This document shows, in pieces, positions 23,090 to 34,133 of a stretch of 64,000 nt of DNA; the first letter of the stretch is position 1; every line of letters starts with the position of its first letter. A program made the translations under genes and the position numbers. Origin of the DNA: Cyrtodaria siliqua (Eukaryota > Mollusca > Bivalvia > Adapedonta > Hiatellidae); NCBI GenBank assembly GCA_037043455.1, contig JAWPHD010005099.1:1-64000 (forward strand), given 5' to 3'. Below the pieces are notes generated by a model. That model searched no databases. It was not told the DNA's origin and saw nothing but the letters and a program-made list of their open reading frames with translations.

Positions 23090-23695
23090 GGTTTTGACCC
23101 TATCATTTTGCAACGCACTGCATGTTTAATGCTTGACCCATTTAAAGTTGGCCACTATGCTTTTACCTTTGATTGTACAAAGATAACATAACATATTGTG
23201 GACCCTATGATGACGTCTACATAAATCCTTATAGGACGTTAGCGTTTGATGTTTGTTTTTAGTCTTGTATTGTCGTACCCTTAACGCGTTCTTCTCTTCT
23301 TGCTCTGGCTTCTGCCAAGTTATTGAGTACTTACTTTGTGGCGTTCTATGCTTCTGTTATTTACATTATATATACATGATGATTTATGTGGTTTACCTCT
23401 ATTGCCTACTAATGCTGCCTTGTTTGTTAAAGATTATAATCTGGCGGGGATATCTTTACACTGTCCCGTTTATTGGGATGACAATAGGATGAGAGTAAAG
23501 TTTGGTGCACCCAAGAACCTGGTTTAAAGTGCAGTGGCCCATTTTGGCACTGACCGTTCCAATGCGGTAGCCCTATTGCCAACCCTTATGTGTTTGTGAT
23601 GTCTTATCTTGCCTTTATTTATCTTTATATACAGTTGTTATCTTTATTTTTGTGGTTGACTGTCGTCCTTAAATGCTACTAATTCTCTTCGATTT
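23090..23695 (+). repeat. dispersed repeat family X, fuller copy
   Basis: Carries cattttgcaacgcactgcat, gtggaccctatgatgacg, gctctggcttctgcca, cactgtcccgtttattggga and gtggttgactgtcgtcctta in the same order as 4717-5300. Confidence 0.8.
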
Positions 23696-23699
23696 TGTA

Positions 23700-23795
23700 T
23701 CTAGTTGATTGAGACTGTTCATGAATGGTAGTGAAACGTGCTTCCTACCGTTCACGCCCTCTAGACCCAGGTTGAGCAGAACTTAAAAGGCATAA
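23700..23795 (+). repeat. dispersed repeat family Y copy
   Basis: The stretch with gattgagactgttcatgaa, accgttcacgccctctag and aggttgagcagaactt aligns with 16762-16850. It follows family X with almost no gap. Confidence 0.75.
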
Positions 23796-25150
23796 TTTAT
23801 ACCGTACAGCGTACTATCCTCCAACATCACAACATTCCAACACCTAGGCAGACGTCTGAAAATGAAATAATAAAACCGTTCGATATGTTTCATAAACGAG
23901 TGTAAATACCTTAAAACAGAGGAAAAACGACAGTTTAATAATTCAATTGTTAGTGTATTTTGAGCCCCATAGGACCCCTGGGCGTAGAGTCAAAAGTTTG
24001 TTCTTGCTCGTCGTTATTATAAGGGGAAGTCATGCACTAAATATTGTTTAACTCCGCACGATGGTTCAGGTGGAGATGTGGTAACGGACGGACGGAAGAG
24101 CGGAGGCGTTAACAATTTCCCCTAATGCTTTTTTTAAAGCGTGGGGATAATACCTTTACATCTAAGTGCAGCGGCAAAGCTTCCACTGTAATGCACATTA
24201 TTTTATTGAAATTTACTCTCAGCAGCTATCAGAGCGACATCATTTGTATTGGATTTCGAATCAACAAGACTGCCTCTACCATTCTTTATCCCACGATTCA
24301 GCGAGGGGTAGTGTATGCATTGCTTTATTAGTTCACATTTGTTGCAGACTGAAAACTGAGACTGATAATTATTCGGAGTCAAAGGGATTAGATGGATTAT
24401 GTTTTATTTTTATTGTAGATGCGTGTGGTTATAGAGAAATACAATGCATTTTGGATATTTAGAATGAAATCATTTATTTGTTAATGGTTTAGGGCAGATA
24501 CGATATGCACACTTCACCACTGTTAGTGCGTTAAGGTAAGCATTGTAATTGTGTTGTGTGTTGTTTTTGCGTCGGTTTATTTGTTTGTTGCAATTCGTTT
24601 GAAGAAGAAACTGCAAATACAACATTTATATAATATCATAATGGTACAATGAACTATGACGTCGTGACATTTAAATAACTAACTGCGGTTTTTGTTTCGT
24701 GACAACCATAAATTACTTAGTGTACGTTTGATATGGCAAGGATATTTGTCACGTTTATAAGTGCGAAAGCAATTGCAAATAAGGGACGGTAAATATTTCG
24801 TATTATTATACCTGACATAAAATGCTCATGCTAAAGCCCCATAAACAACCATGTGTAATTTCTTACTACCAGGCGTGAGGGTGTTAATAGTAAATCGAAG
24901 TGTGATAGTAAATAAATTGTCGCATGCACAGCTTTTGTGCGCGTTGGTGTGCGTTCTGTTATGGTGTCGTCATTTGCACATTATGGTAAAATTGCTTTCT
25001 TTTTTTTTAACTCATCATACACTTTACCGATTTCAATAAACTATCACTCATTTTGTTAGTTAAATTAGTTCCAATCCGACTGTATACTTTTCACAGCAAT
25101 TTTTAGAAAGACAAATATTCAACAGAGTGCATTTTTGCATCAGGGTATTT
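23796..25150. other. no gene seen
   Basis: AT-rich sequence. The overlapping short ORFs at 24125-24462 lack recognisable motifs. Confidence 0.4.
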
Positions 25151-25198
25151 TGCCCAGAGTTTGGATTCTCAAAATATGTAAGTTATATAATTATACTG

Positions 25199-25620
25199 AA
25201 ACGAAACGGATTTCCGCTATATATAGTATGTTCAATATGCTGCTGCTAATCGAATGGTACATGGCTACGTAAACCCTTTCCTTTAGAAAAAAAAGACTGA
25301 TACAACACATAACGCAGAAAATAGTATTCCTTCAACGTTTCATTATTGACTGCGTACGCGTTTGGCTCAAGCATGTTAGCAAACATAGGATGCAAAAGTT
25401 TGCAAACTCTTTACGTTAAATACAATACTGAAATGGCTCAGTTTTTCAAAGAGAACTTCAACAGTTACGAATGTCTTGTTAAAAAATGTACTGGGATTAA
25501 AATGTCTATGCAACTGTTTCGTTTTTTTACAAAACATCTGGGAATTTCTTTAGAATATTAGGTGGAATTAAAGTGTGCAATATGTACTATATATAGCGGA
25601 AATTCCCGAGTTGCGTTTCT
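25199..25620. mobile_element. putative foldback element
   Basis: Inverted arms centred on tttccgctatatatagta (about 25210-25228) and tactatatatagcggaaa (about 25586-25604), with flanking similarity giving about 40-bp arms. Nothing coding lies between. The phrases gagtttggattctcaaaat (25157) and agaaacggtgtacat (25664) just outside it recur at 28279-28345. Confidence 0.6.
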
Positions 25621-25680
25621 TTTCCACTTCAGCATGTTCAGTATACATACATCCTCGTCAGTTAGTTAGAAACGGTGTAC

Positions 25681-26149
25681 ATCTGATCTTAAATTGGGCT
25701 CTTGTTGGCGGGATAGCAACTTTAATGTTATGACTTTATTACCCTCACAGACGCCATAATTATTATGGTACTTTTTTGCTGACATTAATGTACTAGCGTT
25801 TATCAGTGACTTAACATTATATTGTTAAACTACATTTACCTGATCCTGGTTATGTACATGTGTTTTTAGATAACTGATGTCTATTATCCTAAGTTATGTC
25901 TCATGTCATTGTAAAGGACATTTGATCTGCTTCATATATGAGTCAAAATAATAGTCCACTCAGCCTTACCACTCAACACTGTGTAATTTTACCACTCAAC
26001 ATCAAACGAATTGCAACAGAAATGATTTACTGATTTTCTGATAGTGACATATTTTGCGAAAAATTACAAAAAAAGTCTAGAAAAATCTAGATAGGGGAAA
26101 TACGTTTTTTATACCTCCTATTTTAAGCTTTTCATAAAACAACACCAGA
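25681..26149. other. no feature seen
   Basis: AT-rich. Only the short phrase taccactcaacac, repeated within 20 bp near 25970-25995, stands out. Confidence 0.4.
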
Positions 26150-26335
26150 TTTAGAATTATTTATAGCTGCTGCATTTTTATTTGGAATAAGATATTTTAA
26201 TGATGTATTACACTATTAAAACCTTAATTAATCATAACAATTACATCTTTGAACAATTACAAAGTACAGGTATATTTTAACACTGTTTGTTGAAAAGTGC
26301 ATATTGAATTACCCCCACCCACTGAAATCACAATA
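26150..26335. repeat. inverted paralogue of 29250-29415
   Basis: The reverse complement begins with cagtgggtgggggtaattca and runs through an acagtgttaaaatatac phrase. It corresponds to aagtgggtggggtaattaaa and acagtgctaaaatagac at 29262-29320. Divergence is considerable. Confidence 0.6.
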
Positions 26336-26389
26336 GAGAAATTGCATATCAAAGGAAAAGCTATGTTATATGTATTTCTTGTTACAGTT

Positions 26390-26720
26390 TAATACAAAAA
26401 CTCAAATTAAGATTGATGATTAAGTGTTGGGTTAATATATTGGCCTCTATATGGTAGCCGTCAGCATTGTCGGCAGCTATTAATATCTCATTGTTAGCAT
26501 CATCATGATCATTCCTTGATAATTTAATTTTGGAAGAGTGAAAAGTAAATACTGAAATTAAGATTTATGGTAAAGCGCCGGGTGTTGGGGTGGGGGTGGT
26601 ATGTGTGGGTGGAGGGCGGATACTATATTGACCACTTTATTGTATCTGTCGGCAAGGATTTATTAATCCATTCTTAGCGTTATTGTTAGCCTCATTCGTA
26701 ATGGTCATACCAACTTACGC
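26390..26720. repeat. diverged tandem duplication, about 150 bp
   Basis: Two copies share an aattaagatt...gttgggt...ttgtcggcagctattaat-like order, at 26400-26530 and 26545-26710. The second contains a G-rich gggtgggggtgg stretch. Confidence 0.5.
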
Positions 26721-27097
26721 TGTAACTGCGCACAATTATTTAAAATACCATATTAATAGTCATAATAGAGCTGAAAGGTTTTTATACAATTCTTTAAATA
26801 TAAGTAATTCTTCCTACATAAAACTATCACAACACCATGGGTAAATATCCTTATATAGTTTAGCATATTATACTATAGTAATTGATGTTGCAGCATTATG
26901 CTTGTAAGTTATACTACTTCTATCCCAATATTCGCAATGTTAATTACTAGTATATCAATAACTCATAGCTTTCACTATTGGATGATAATGCCAAATCTAG
27001 TATAACATCACAACATGCTTGAATAGCTCTTACCGATTTATATATTATTTGCAACTTGATTTGTATGAGCATTAGCCCTTTTTAGGGTAGATCATTA
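26721..27097. other. no feature seen
   Basis: AT-rich, nothing supportable. Confidence 0.4.
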
Positions 27098-27300
27098 TAG
27101 ACACATGAAACGGTACCCCACCCAGTTACATTATACTGACACCAGGCCGAACAGTCCTAAGACTACCTTGTATATGCTGATATGCTGAGCGTCCAGCAAT
27201 GGAGCTTCTAGTATTATTATTCTTAAAGTCGGCTGGGTATTGAACCCACGACCTCCTGCATGCGAGGCGGATGCTCTATACCATTACGCCACCACTGTTG
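27098..27300 (-). mobile_element. second type of tRNA-derived SINE, minus strand
   Basis: On the minus strand the head reads gtggtggcgtaatggtatag (A box) and tcgtgggttcaatacccagc (B box). A body follows with ctccattgctggacgctcag and ggtgtcagtataatgtaac. The body is unlike the SINE at 21335, so it is a different family. The cloverleaf is imperfect, so a functional tRNA is unlikely. Confidence 0.7.
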
Positions 27301-28274
27301 TTCTTAGCATTTGTAACTGGGTCATTCCATACTGCAAGGTGGTGTGAAGTACTAATACTGCCTAATTAGAAGTAAGTTTGTATGTTGTAGGCAAAGATAT
27401 ACCGTTCTGATCGATGCAAGAGCTCTATCAAGACACTATTCAACCTATCATGGTCACCACTTATTATTAAAAGCGATATTTACAAAAATGAAAATAATTA
27501 CTGATAAAGGTGATCCTTTGAGAGCAACAAGCACAATTAAGAGAATAAATCAGCAGACTCGGTTTTATTGAAAGTCACGTTACAAAGGCACTGGAAGAGG
27601 GTGTTGACATTTGAAACCTCTTCTCTTATGATCTTGTAGTAAACTATTATTAAATTAGTCCATAATATTTAAGCCAGAAAACATTACCGCCAAATATCGT
27701 GTTTATCTGATTTCCATTCTGATTTTGAAATAATTTTACTTTCTTTGGTATGCTAACTTGATACATGTTTGTCATGTATGCACTACCTAAACTGTAAAAT
27801 GAACCGTTGGCCCTGCTTCATAGAAAGCAAGGTCATTCATAGGACACAAGGCAAAAATGCTCTAGTTCTTAGATGTGTTCGTGATATGAAATTGAAATGA
27901 TAAATTTGGCATATTTGTTATTATTAATATTCTATTGAGTTGATTGCGTAGGCTCCTAAATTATGTCTTACACAAACTATGTTAACTATTTGAATTTGCG
28001 TTTGTCCTGTTTGTATTAGCAAAGTCTGACTGTACGTTACTTTAAGTCTCTATGCATATAAACAGAGTAGTGACTGCATTAACAACATACAATTAAAATG
28101 TTAAGAAGTAACCCGCCAAATAATGGCAAAATTTCACTACAAAACCGTTTATTAAAACTATATCCACGTGTCCAGGTCATATAATTATGTAAAAATAATT
28201 ATTAATTGATAATTCTTAATTTGACGCTGCAGATTTGGAGTTTGTGCTGGCTGGTTAAAGCCGTCTATATAGTG
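27301..28274 (+). other. mostly unremarkable sequence containing a family Y copy
   Basis: A family Y copy lies at about 27480-27590 (gagagcaacaagcacaatta, cagactcggttttattg). The rest is AT-rich with no gene seen. Confidence 0.5.
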
Positions 28275-28365
28275 TCTATAGAGTTTGGATTCTCAAAATG
28301 TGTAAGTAATGATTCTCAAAATGCTTTAGCTATATACAGGTTTAGAAACGGTGTACATATGTTAT
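28275..28365. repeat. partial direct copy of 25150-25680
   Basis: Contains gagtttggattctcaaaat and agaaacggtgtacat, both of which flank the foldback element at 25199-25620. The element itself is absent here. Confidence 0.6.
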
Positions 28366-29249
28366 AAAATGTGCCACTTGAAGGGACTTTAACATGCCAC
28401 AATCTGACCCAAAAGTATATTCCAAGGAGCAGGGGTAATACATTATATATTTCTAGCAAAGAATTGCAAAACGTCAATGCAAGTCAAGTTTGTTACAAGG
28501 GACAGTATACATGTAAGTAATCACAGTTATAATCTAAAATATGTCGTATTACGACTATAATTTTGTATTGCCTAAAGTTTTGGCGCAAAAATACTGTAAT
28601 TTTGTATTGCAAATAAATAAACAGACACTTACAGTTTAGAAAAATGTATTATGTAACTTAACTACCATGAGTGTTTCAATACGGGATTTCTAGCCTGAGT
28701 GAGAGTTCGCATAAACAAACGAGTGCGCTAGCATGTATTTGTTTATTTGGACGTATTTTCATGAGTATCATCACTCGGTATTGAAAAACTTGAAGAACTC
28801 GTTATAATGTCCTTATCTCTCTCCAAAGTTATTATCAAAGAAGCTAGGATCACAGAGGTCATATTTTACTAGCAAAGAATGCACAAAGTTTATGTAAGTT
28901 AAATAATAAGAAGGATCCTTAATCAAGGTATTGTCTTTTTTTCGAGCAAAGTCAGATATGTAAAGATATACATATGTGTGTTCTTAAAGCTTCGTCTGTC
29001 ATACTGCGACTACCTAATGCGTTTCACAATAATAGTTTCTGTGCAGATAGTGTTTCTGTTGCAAATACGTAAAATAATAACATTTTAACGCCAAAGACTT
29101 GGGTATTTATAGTTGCCGACAATGCCGACGTTTATCACACATTAGTCAATGTTTCATCACCAATGCTTCATCGCCGATCTTATTGTGAATGTTTACACAA
29201 ACTTGTTCTATGAAACTGACTATAACGCAGTTTAACATTGAAATGCAGA
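28366..29249. other. no gene seen
   Basis: AT-rich sequence. A weak inverted relationship exists between gtgtttcaatac (28670) and gtattgaaaaac (28778). I see nothing stronger. Confidence 0.4.
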
Positions 29250-29532
29250 TCCATTGTAATTAAGTGGGTGGGGTAATTAAATATGCGAATTTTAAGAAAC
29301 AGTGCTAAAATAGACATTTATATGCATTGTTCATTCAAACTTTTAAATTTGTATTATTTAGATATATCTTTATATTGTAATACCTCATTGAAATGTATTA
29401 TTCGTAACACAGTGTTGAAGATATATATACACATAAACCTGCAGTGATTTTATGACAAACGCTCACATGCTAAGTGGACTATAACGGGAATGTTAAGTGA
29501 TACCACTTCAATAGTTTGTTATTTAAGGAATT

Positions 29533-29634
29533 ATTTTCATTTTTTGCGATGTTACGATGATACGCGCTTTTATACAAAAGTTGTGACCCATCATTGACGT
29601 GTTATACTTCGATAACATCGCAAAAAATGAAAAA
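29533..29634. mobile_element. short hairpin element
   Basis: Arms tcattttttgcgatgtta (29537-29554) and taacatcgcaaaaaatga (29613-29630) are perfect reverse complements, and the match extends to about 22 bp. The spacer is 58 bp. It is consistent with a MITE remnant, though no target duplication was identified. Confidence 0.65.
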
Positions 29635-30689
29635 CAATCATTATAATTAAAACTTATATCAATGGTAATCTTATTTTATTTCACAAGCCCCGGTCACCTC
29701 TAAATTCAATTAATTTCAGTTGAACCGATCAGCCAAATCACACATTTTCAAATTTGAGATCTACTCCGCATAAAGGTATAGATCTAGGCCTAGATCTTTA
29801 CGTTTCCTAACAAAATATGTTTCTAGTGGCGTACCTGCTTTAGGCACTGCAGACCCCGGCCGAGAACCTTTTCCATGATATGTTCTCTTTATCCCAAAAA
29901 GTGTCTACCCAAACTCGTCAGAGTGAACCATTTTACCAGCGAAAAAAGGTTCAAAATGTCGGTTGTTCTTATTGATTCAGATTTTTAAAAATAACATTAC
30001 TACACATAGTCATCAATAGCGTTACGATTGTAATATTAAGCTAAAGTGTTTACCTTTACTGAGTATTAATCTGTATTATGCTAGCCCACATCTGTTTATA
30101 TCATCTGTTTATTTACTTATTTACTTTCGTTCTGTGACGTTCACGGTTTCAAAAAGGGACGTCATGTAGCGTTTCGTTAAGTCATCGTGGTTAGGAATGA
30201 AACATAGATAAAAAAAAATCAGGCTCGTAGCCAGGTGGAAGCTCGAAAGCCGGAACCGTTCCACATTTTTTCCTGATATAGTGTTTGGAAGCCCGAGCAT
30301 ACCCCGGACGCCTTTCGCCGCTCAAATAAAATGTTGGGCCTTCACTGTAGTCTGCGCATGCGTAACTGGAACTATTTTATTTTGACGTGTTATTGAGAAA
30401 TAACAGGACACTTTTAAAAATCACTAACCAATCATAATGCAGTAAATATGTGTATCGTTCGCAGTTTGTAATTATTATGGTGTAATGGTTGCCGTCATAT
30501 TGGTATTTAGTCAATACTGCTGTAGATGTCTATGCAAAATGAACAAACCAGCAACGCAATACACGTGTTTGTGTGATGCTTTACTCTTTACTCTCTTAGC
30601 TGGAGTTTTAAACATCATCTTACTCTGTTGGCATACAAATAAAGGAACTAAAACGAAATTAATATTAAAACCATATAATAAAACATGTT
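29635..30689. other. upstream region of the GPCR gene, no separate gene seen
   Basis: AT-rich sequence preceding the GPCR. A 108-aa ORF at 30485-30811 overlaps the receptor start in another frame and crosses the proposed intron acceptor, so it is not called. Confidence 0.4.
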
Positions 30690-30706
30690 TGTCTTTCCTG
30701 TTTCAG
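30684..30706 (+). promoter_or_regulatory. probable splice acceptor in the GPCR 5' UTR
   Basis: The tract tgtttgtctttcctgtttcag is an excellent polypyrimidine-plus-AG acceptor, ending at 30706. It would give a 76-nt untranslated stretch before the ATG at 30783 and imply an upstream non-coding exon outside what I can identify. A stop in the receptor frame at 30771-30773 shows the coding frame does not extend through it. Confidence 0.5.
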
Positions 30707-30782
30707 CACATCCATAGTATTCTATCATCACGCAAACGGATATATAAACATACGGATGTAAATGAAGTGGTGAACATTGGAA

Positions 30783-32099
30783 ATGATCAACGCAACCATG
30801 ACGTCAGATAATAACGTGTCAAACTTGGTGCCAAATACGAATATATCAAATACACATGACGATTTTATCATGATCAAAGATGGACCTAAGTTTGATGAGG
30901 TGAATAATGAATTAATGAAGGTCAATATGTGGCCACTTATGTTCATATTTCTGTTTGCAATTTCTGGGTTTGTTGGAAACAGTATTGTCCTATACGTGTA
31001 TTGGTTTAAATGGAAGAAAAACAAAACGAGAATATTTATCCTATGTCTGGGCTTTCTAGATTTGACGAACTGTTTATTTAATATGCCTGTAGAAATTGCA
31101 GTATTATGGCTACCCATCAAGTTTGACTTCCATTATTTGTGCAAGATATCAAGAGGATGTACATTCGTCATCAATAACACCGGGTCATTGGTTTTCGTGG
31201 CTGTAGCAATAGAGAGGTACCTGCTGGTATATCATCCTTTCAGGAATCTGCAACTGACACCTCAATTTGCTAAACGTATGTGTTCAACTGCTTTTATTAT
31301 TGCTTCATGTGTGTCATGGCCTTCATTTGTGTTTTATGGCAGCCACACATTAACAATTCCTGTCGCCGAAAACATGTTCGTTAAAGGAACCACGTGCTTA
31401 ATTTCGGACGAAAACCTGATTCACAAAAATGGACTTATACTTATCTTTACCTCTGTGCTGTTTGCTCTGCTAATCTTACTTTTTATAGTCTTGACATTGC
31501 TATATATAGCTATAGGGCGAAAAATTCACCTGGCAACGTGTACGGATATAAACACCGATAAGAAGGGAACGACGACACTGTTACTACGCAGAAGCGTTAC
31601 AAACGTCATTGCTGGTAAACAATCTTCTGATAACAAAGGACTTTTTAGACCATCATTGTCATCGATACAAGACGAAGATTGTTTAAGACGACTTTCTTCT
31701 GCAGTTTCTGATACAACAAGTGGTGGGGAAATGATCAGACTGACTAAATATAACCTAACTAATCATAAAGCGCGAAATAGTAGACAATTCTCCACGAACC
31801 CAACCAGAAAGAACACGGTCATGATGCGGATGGTTACCATAGCGTTTATGCTATCGTTCACACCCTTCCTGATTATTCTTGTCATAAGATACACGCATAC
31901 TAACTCGGAGTATTATCTGACATTAGACAGAAATGGAAAAATTGTTTACAGTGTATTCCTGCGATCTTACTTCATCAACAGTATGGTGAACCCTTTTATT
32001 TATGGATTTATGAATATTCAGTTCCGGAAACTAGTTAAAGAAACTTTTAAGAACATATTTTGCAGTTCGTATTGTTTAAATCGTGACACCTATGTGTAA
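30783..32099 (+). CDS. class A (rhodopsin-like) G-protein-coupled receptor, orphan
   Basis: A 438-residue plasma-membrane receptor, probably for a peptide or other small ligand, signalling through G proteins. The first in-frame ATG after the stop at 30771 is at 30783, with G at -3. The TTG at 30777 is not used as a start. The short extracellular N-terminus has N-glycosylation sequons at N3, N11 and N20. Seven hydrophobic segments lie near 49-74, 84-109, 119-143, 168-186, 217-245, 345-370 and 388-412. Family marks are GN at 65-66 (TM1), D93 (TM2), C120 with C205 as the likely disulfide, ERY at 144-146, W179 (TM4) and NPFIY at 403-407. TM6 reads FMLSFTP, so the usual CWxP tryptophan is absent. 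The third intracellular loop is long (about 246-344) and Ser/Thr-rich. The tail has Cys 427 and 431, possible palmitoylation sites. The coding region is a single exon with an AATAAA at 32269. The ligand class is unknown. Confidence 0.92.
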   Translation: MINATMTSDNNVSNLVPNTNISNTHDDFIMIKDGPKFDEVNNELMKVNMWPLMFIFLFAISGFVGNSIVLYVYWFKWKKNKTRIFILCLGFLDLTNCLFNMPVEIAVLWLPIKFDFHYLCKISRGCTFVINNTGSLVFVAVAIERYLLVYHPFRNLQLTPQFAKRMCSTAFIIASCVSWPSFVFYGSHTLTIPVAENMFVKGTTCLISDENLIHKNGLILIFTSVLFALLILLFIVLTLLYIAIGRKIHLATCTDINTDKKGTTTLLLRRSVTNVIAGKQSSDNKGLFRPSLSSIQDEDCLRRLSSAVSDTTSGGEMIRLTKYNLTNHKARNSRQFSTNPTRKNTVMMRMVTIAFMLSFTPFLIILVIRYTHTNSEYYLTLDRNGKIVYSVFLRSYFINSMVNPFIYGFMNIQFRKLVKETFKNIFCSSYCLNRDTYV

Positions 32100-32268
32100 T
32101 TTATTGATGATGAATTAGTTGCTTATGGCTATTATAAATATGCAGAGATGTAAGTGTAGCAAGCAGTCGAATATACCAAAACGATGAGATTGCCACCTTA
32201 AAATCACATATTCATAATACTAAATTATACAGTTTACCAAAAATAAGTCCACCGACTAATTCGCAAAC

Positions 32269-32274
32269 AATAAA
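32269..32274 (+). promoter_or_regulatory. candidate poly(A) signal of the GPCR gene
   Basis: A canonical AATAAA 170 bp after the receptor stop codon. No downstream GT-rich element was verified. Confidence 0.45.
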
Positions 32275-32635
32275 GAAGATGTGGATGGCTGATTAAAGGG
32301 TATTGCAAAGGATTTATCTTTCTTTAGATTTATTGTCATAAACTAGGTTTTTTATTATTTTTTTATTAGCTTAAAATGTATTATTATAGAAAGTTCTGTA
32401 TTGATTTACATGCAATCATACACATTCGTTCAATAGTCAACAGAAAATCGTCAATTAAGTCAATATTAACACATGTAACAGCCGTCTAATAATCAACAAG
32501 GCAAGATTAGTTGTGAGAAAATTCGTGGTCATATATGTACTGGTCGTCACCCGATACATGCATATTGAATAGACACCACTCCATCATCGTGAAAGGAATG
32601 AAAGATTGATAAAAGCGCCGTTAACTCCATTCCTA

Positions 32636-32698
32636 TCTCTCTCTCGCTCGCTCTCTCTCTCTCGCTCTCTGTCTCTCTCTCTCTCTCTTTCTCTCTCA
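32636..32698. repeat. CT-rich microsatellite
   Basis: An imperfect (CT)n run with ctcgctcg and ctgtctct interruptions. The paralogous position near 10510 has only a short ctctctct. Confidence 0.9.
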
Positions 32699-33031
32699 TT
32701 TATTTTCAGTTTCATTTATCAACCTTTCTTGTAATGATTTATGTTTAAGCATTTACACATTCGCTTAAAACATGTTTTAAGTAAAAGGTTTAAAAAGTCA
32801 TGTAACGATCGGAACAACCCTTGTATAACGACCACGTACTGCATCACACTTTCAGCAATATGATATAGAAAAGGCTTCAACATAAGTTCATATAAGCTCA
32901 ACCTATTGATATTCTCATACATCTTAAATACACTAATGTTATGTAAATTTATTTTACACACTTTACTCATTATTCAGATTACGCGTACACCAGACTTTCC
33001 TATTCGGTAATAGACGAAGGGAGTATAGGAA

Positions 33032-33073
33032 CGAACGCACGCACACACGCACACACACACACACACACACACA
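33032..33073. repeat. (CA)n microsatellite
   Basis: A run of about 18-20 CA units with a few cgca variants. Absent from copy 1 of the segmental duplication. Confidence 0.9.
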
Positions 33074-33900
33074 ATGTAAAGCATAATATCACTCCGATGT
33101 TCATGCGGAAGTAAGGCAAGATTCTTCGTAATCCATTCAATTTGCATACCAGGTTTTGCTGAAATATCAAGATAATAACATCGGGTGTGTGATAAAAAAT
33201 AACATTCGTAGCCGGAATTAATTACAAAATCACTTTTTATTGATTTACTTAATGTACTCAAGTATTAACATTAATGCTAGTGTTATCGCTATCGTATTAA
33301 ATCGTATTCAATCGCATCAGTTCTTACGTAATATGCAGGGAAAATATTGATAAAACCTACTCAGGACAGAAACTGTTTTTAATACGCCTGTAAAACAGTT
33401 ATCACACCATGCGTGATTTTACAACTGATTATTTCACTGATTCTTAGAATGAAGAAATTAAACAGGAAAACGTTAGGTATGCTTTCAAGTTGAACATAAT
33501 TCAGTCAGGTTTATTTATCTCTGAAACCAAAATCAGTTATATGGATCATTGGCACACCCATGCCGTGCTTTGCTCCGTGGATAGAAAACATTTCCTATCT
33601 CTTTAAAAAGCGAAGTTGATAATATTCTTAATTGTTCAACTTAAAGGAGAGTTCTTTCGCATTTTACACCCACGCACCACACTCATACGCATGCACATAT
33701 ACACGCAATATAACCATATTATATATAGAGAGAGAACACACGTTCTTAGTTAATAGCAGTAACATATTCTGAGTCAAAAAGAAAGGGTGCACTTAAATGT
33801 GCATGGTCAACCTTAGTACGAATATTAAACGTCTCAAACTGTTAACTTCTTGTCTTAAAGCCCCTAGAGATTACGTACAAAGAGGATTTTATATGAGCGA

Positions 33901-34133
33901 CAGTGTATTATTGGTTTTAATAAATCAGTTAGATAAAATGATAGAATACGAGGCTCTGCCGAGTATCCTATCGTCTTATCTAACGAGTTTATTAAAATGA
34001 ATAATACACAGTCAACTGTGTATTATTGATTTTAATAATCGAGTTGGATAAAGTGATAGGATGAGAGACTTTGCCGAGTATCCCAATATTTTTATCCAAC
34101 GAATATATTTAAATAAATAATAGTGATAGTTTC
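33901..34133. mobile_element. two tandem foldback units
   Basis: Each unit is about 115 bp and almost wholly an inverted repeat. Unit 1 pairs gtgtattattggttttaata with its complement near 33985-34010. Unit 2 repeats the pattern at 34015-34133. Where they meet, aataatacacagt and ctgtgtattatt form a near-perfect palindrome around 34000-34027. A related right arm alone is found at 50655-50720, at the start of the second flank copy. Confidence 0.75.

Larger units (their letters stand above)
32390..33880. repeat. segmental duplication, copy 2 (uninterrupted)
   Basis: Collinear with 3160-3284, 5379-5410 and 10261-11325. It preserves the pre-insertion version of both the 2.1-kb insert site (about 32501) and the LINE site (about 32527-32538). 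It starts about 115 bp after the GPCR poly(A) signal. No gene is seen inside. Confidence 0.85.

Noticed and set aside
30777..30782. TTG as GPCR start
   Set aside because: In a eukaryotic gene the ATG at 30783 is the reasonable start and lies only two codons downstream.
30485..30811. 108-aa ORF overlapping the GPCR start
   Set aside because: It lies in another frame, spans a strong splice acceptor, and has no recognisable domain.
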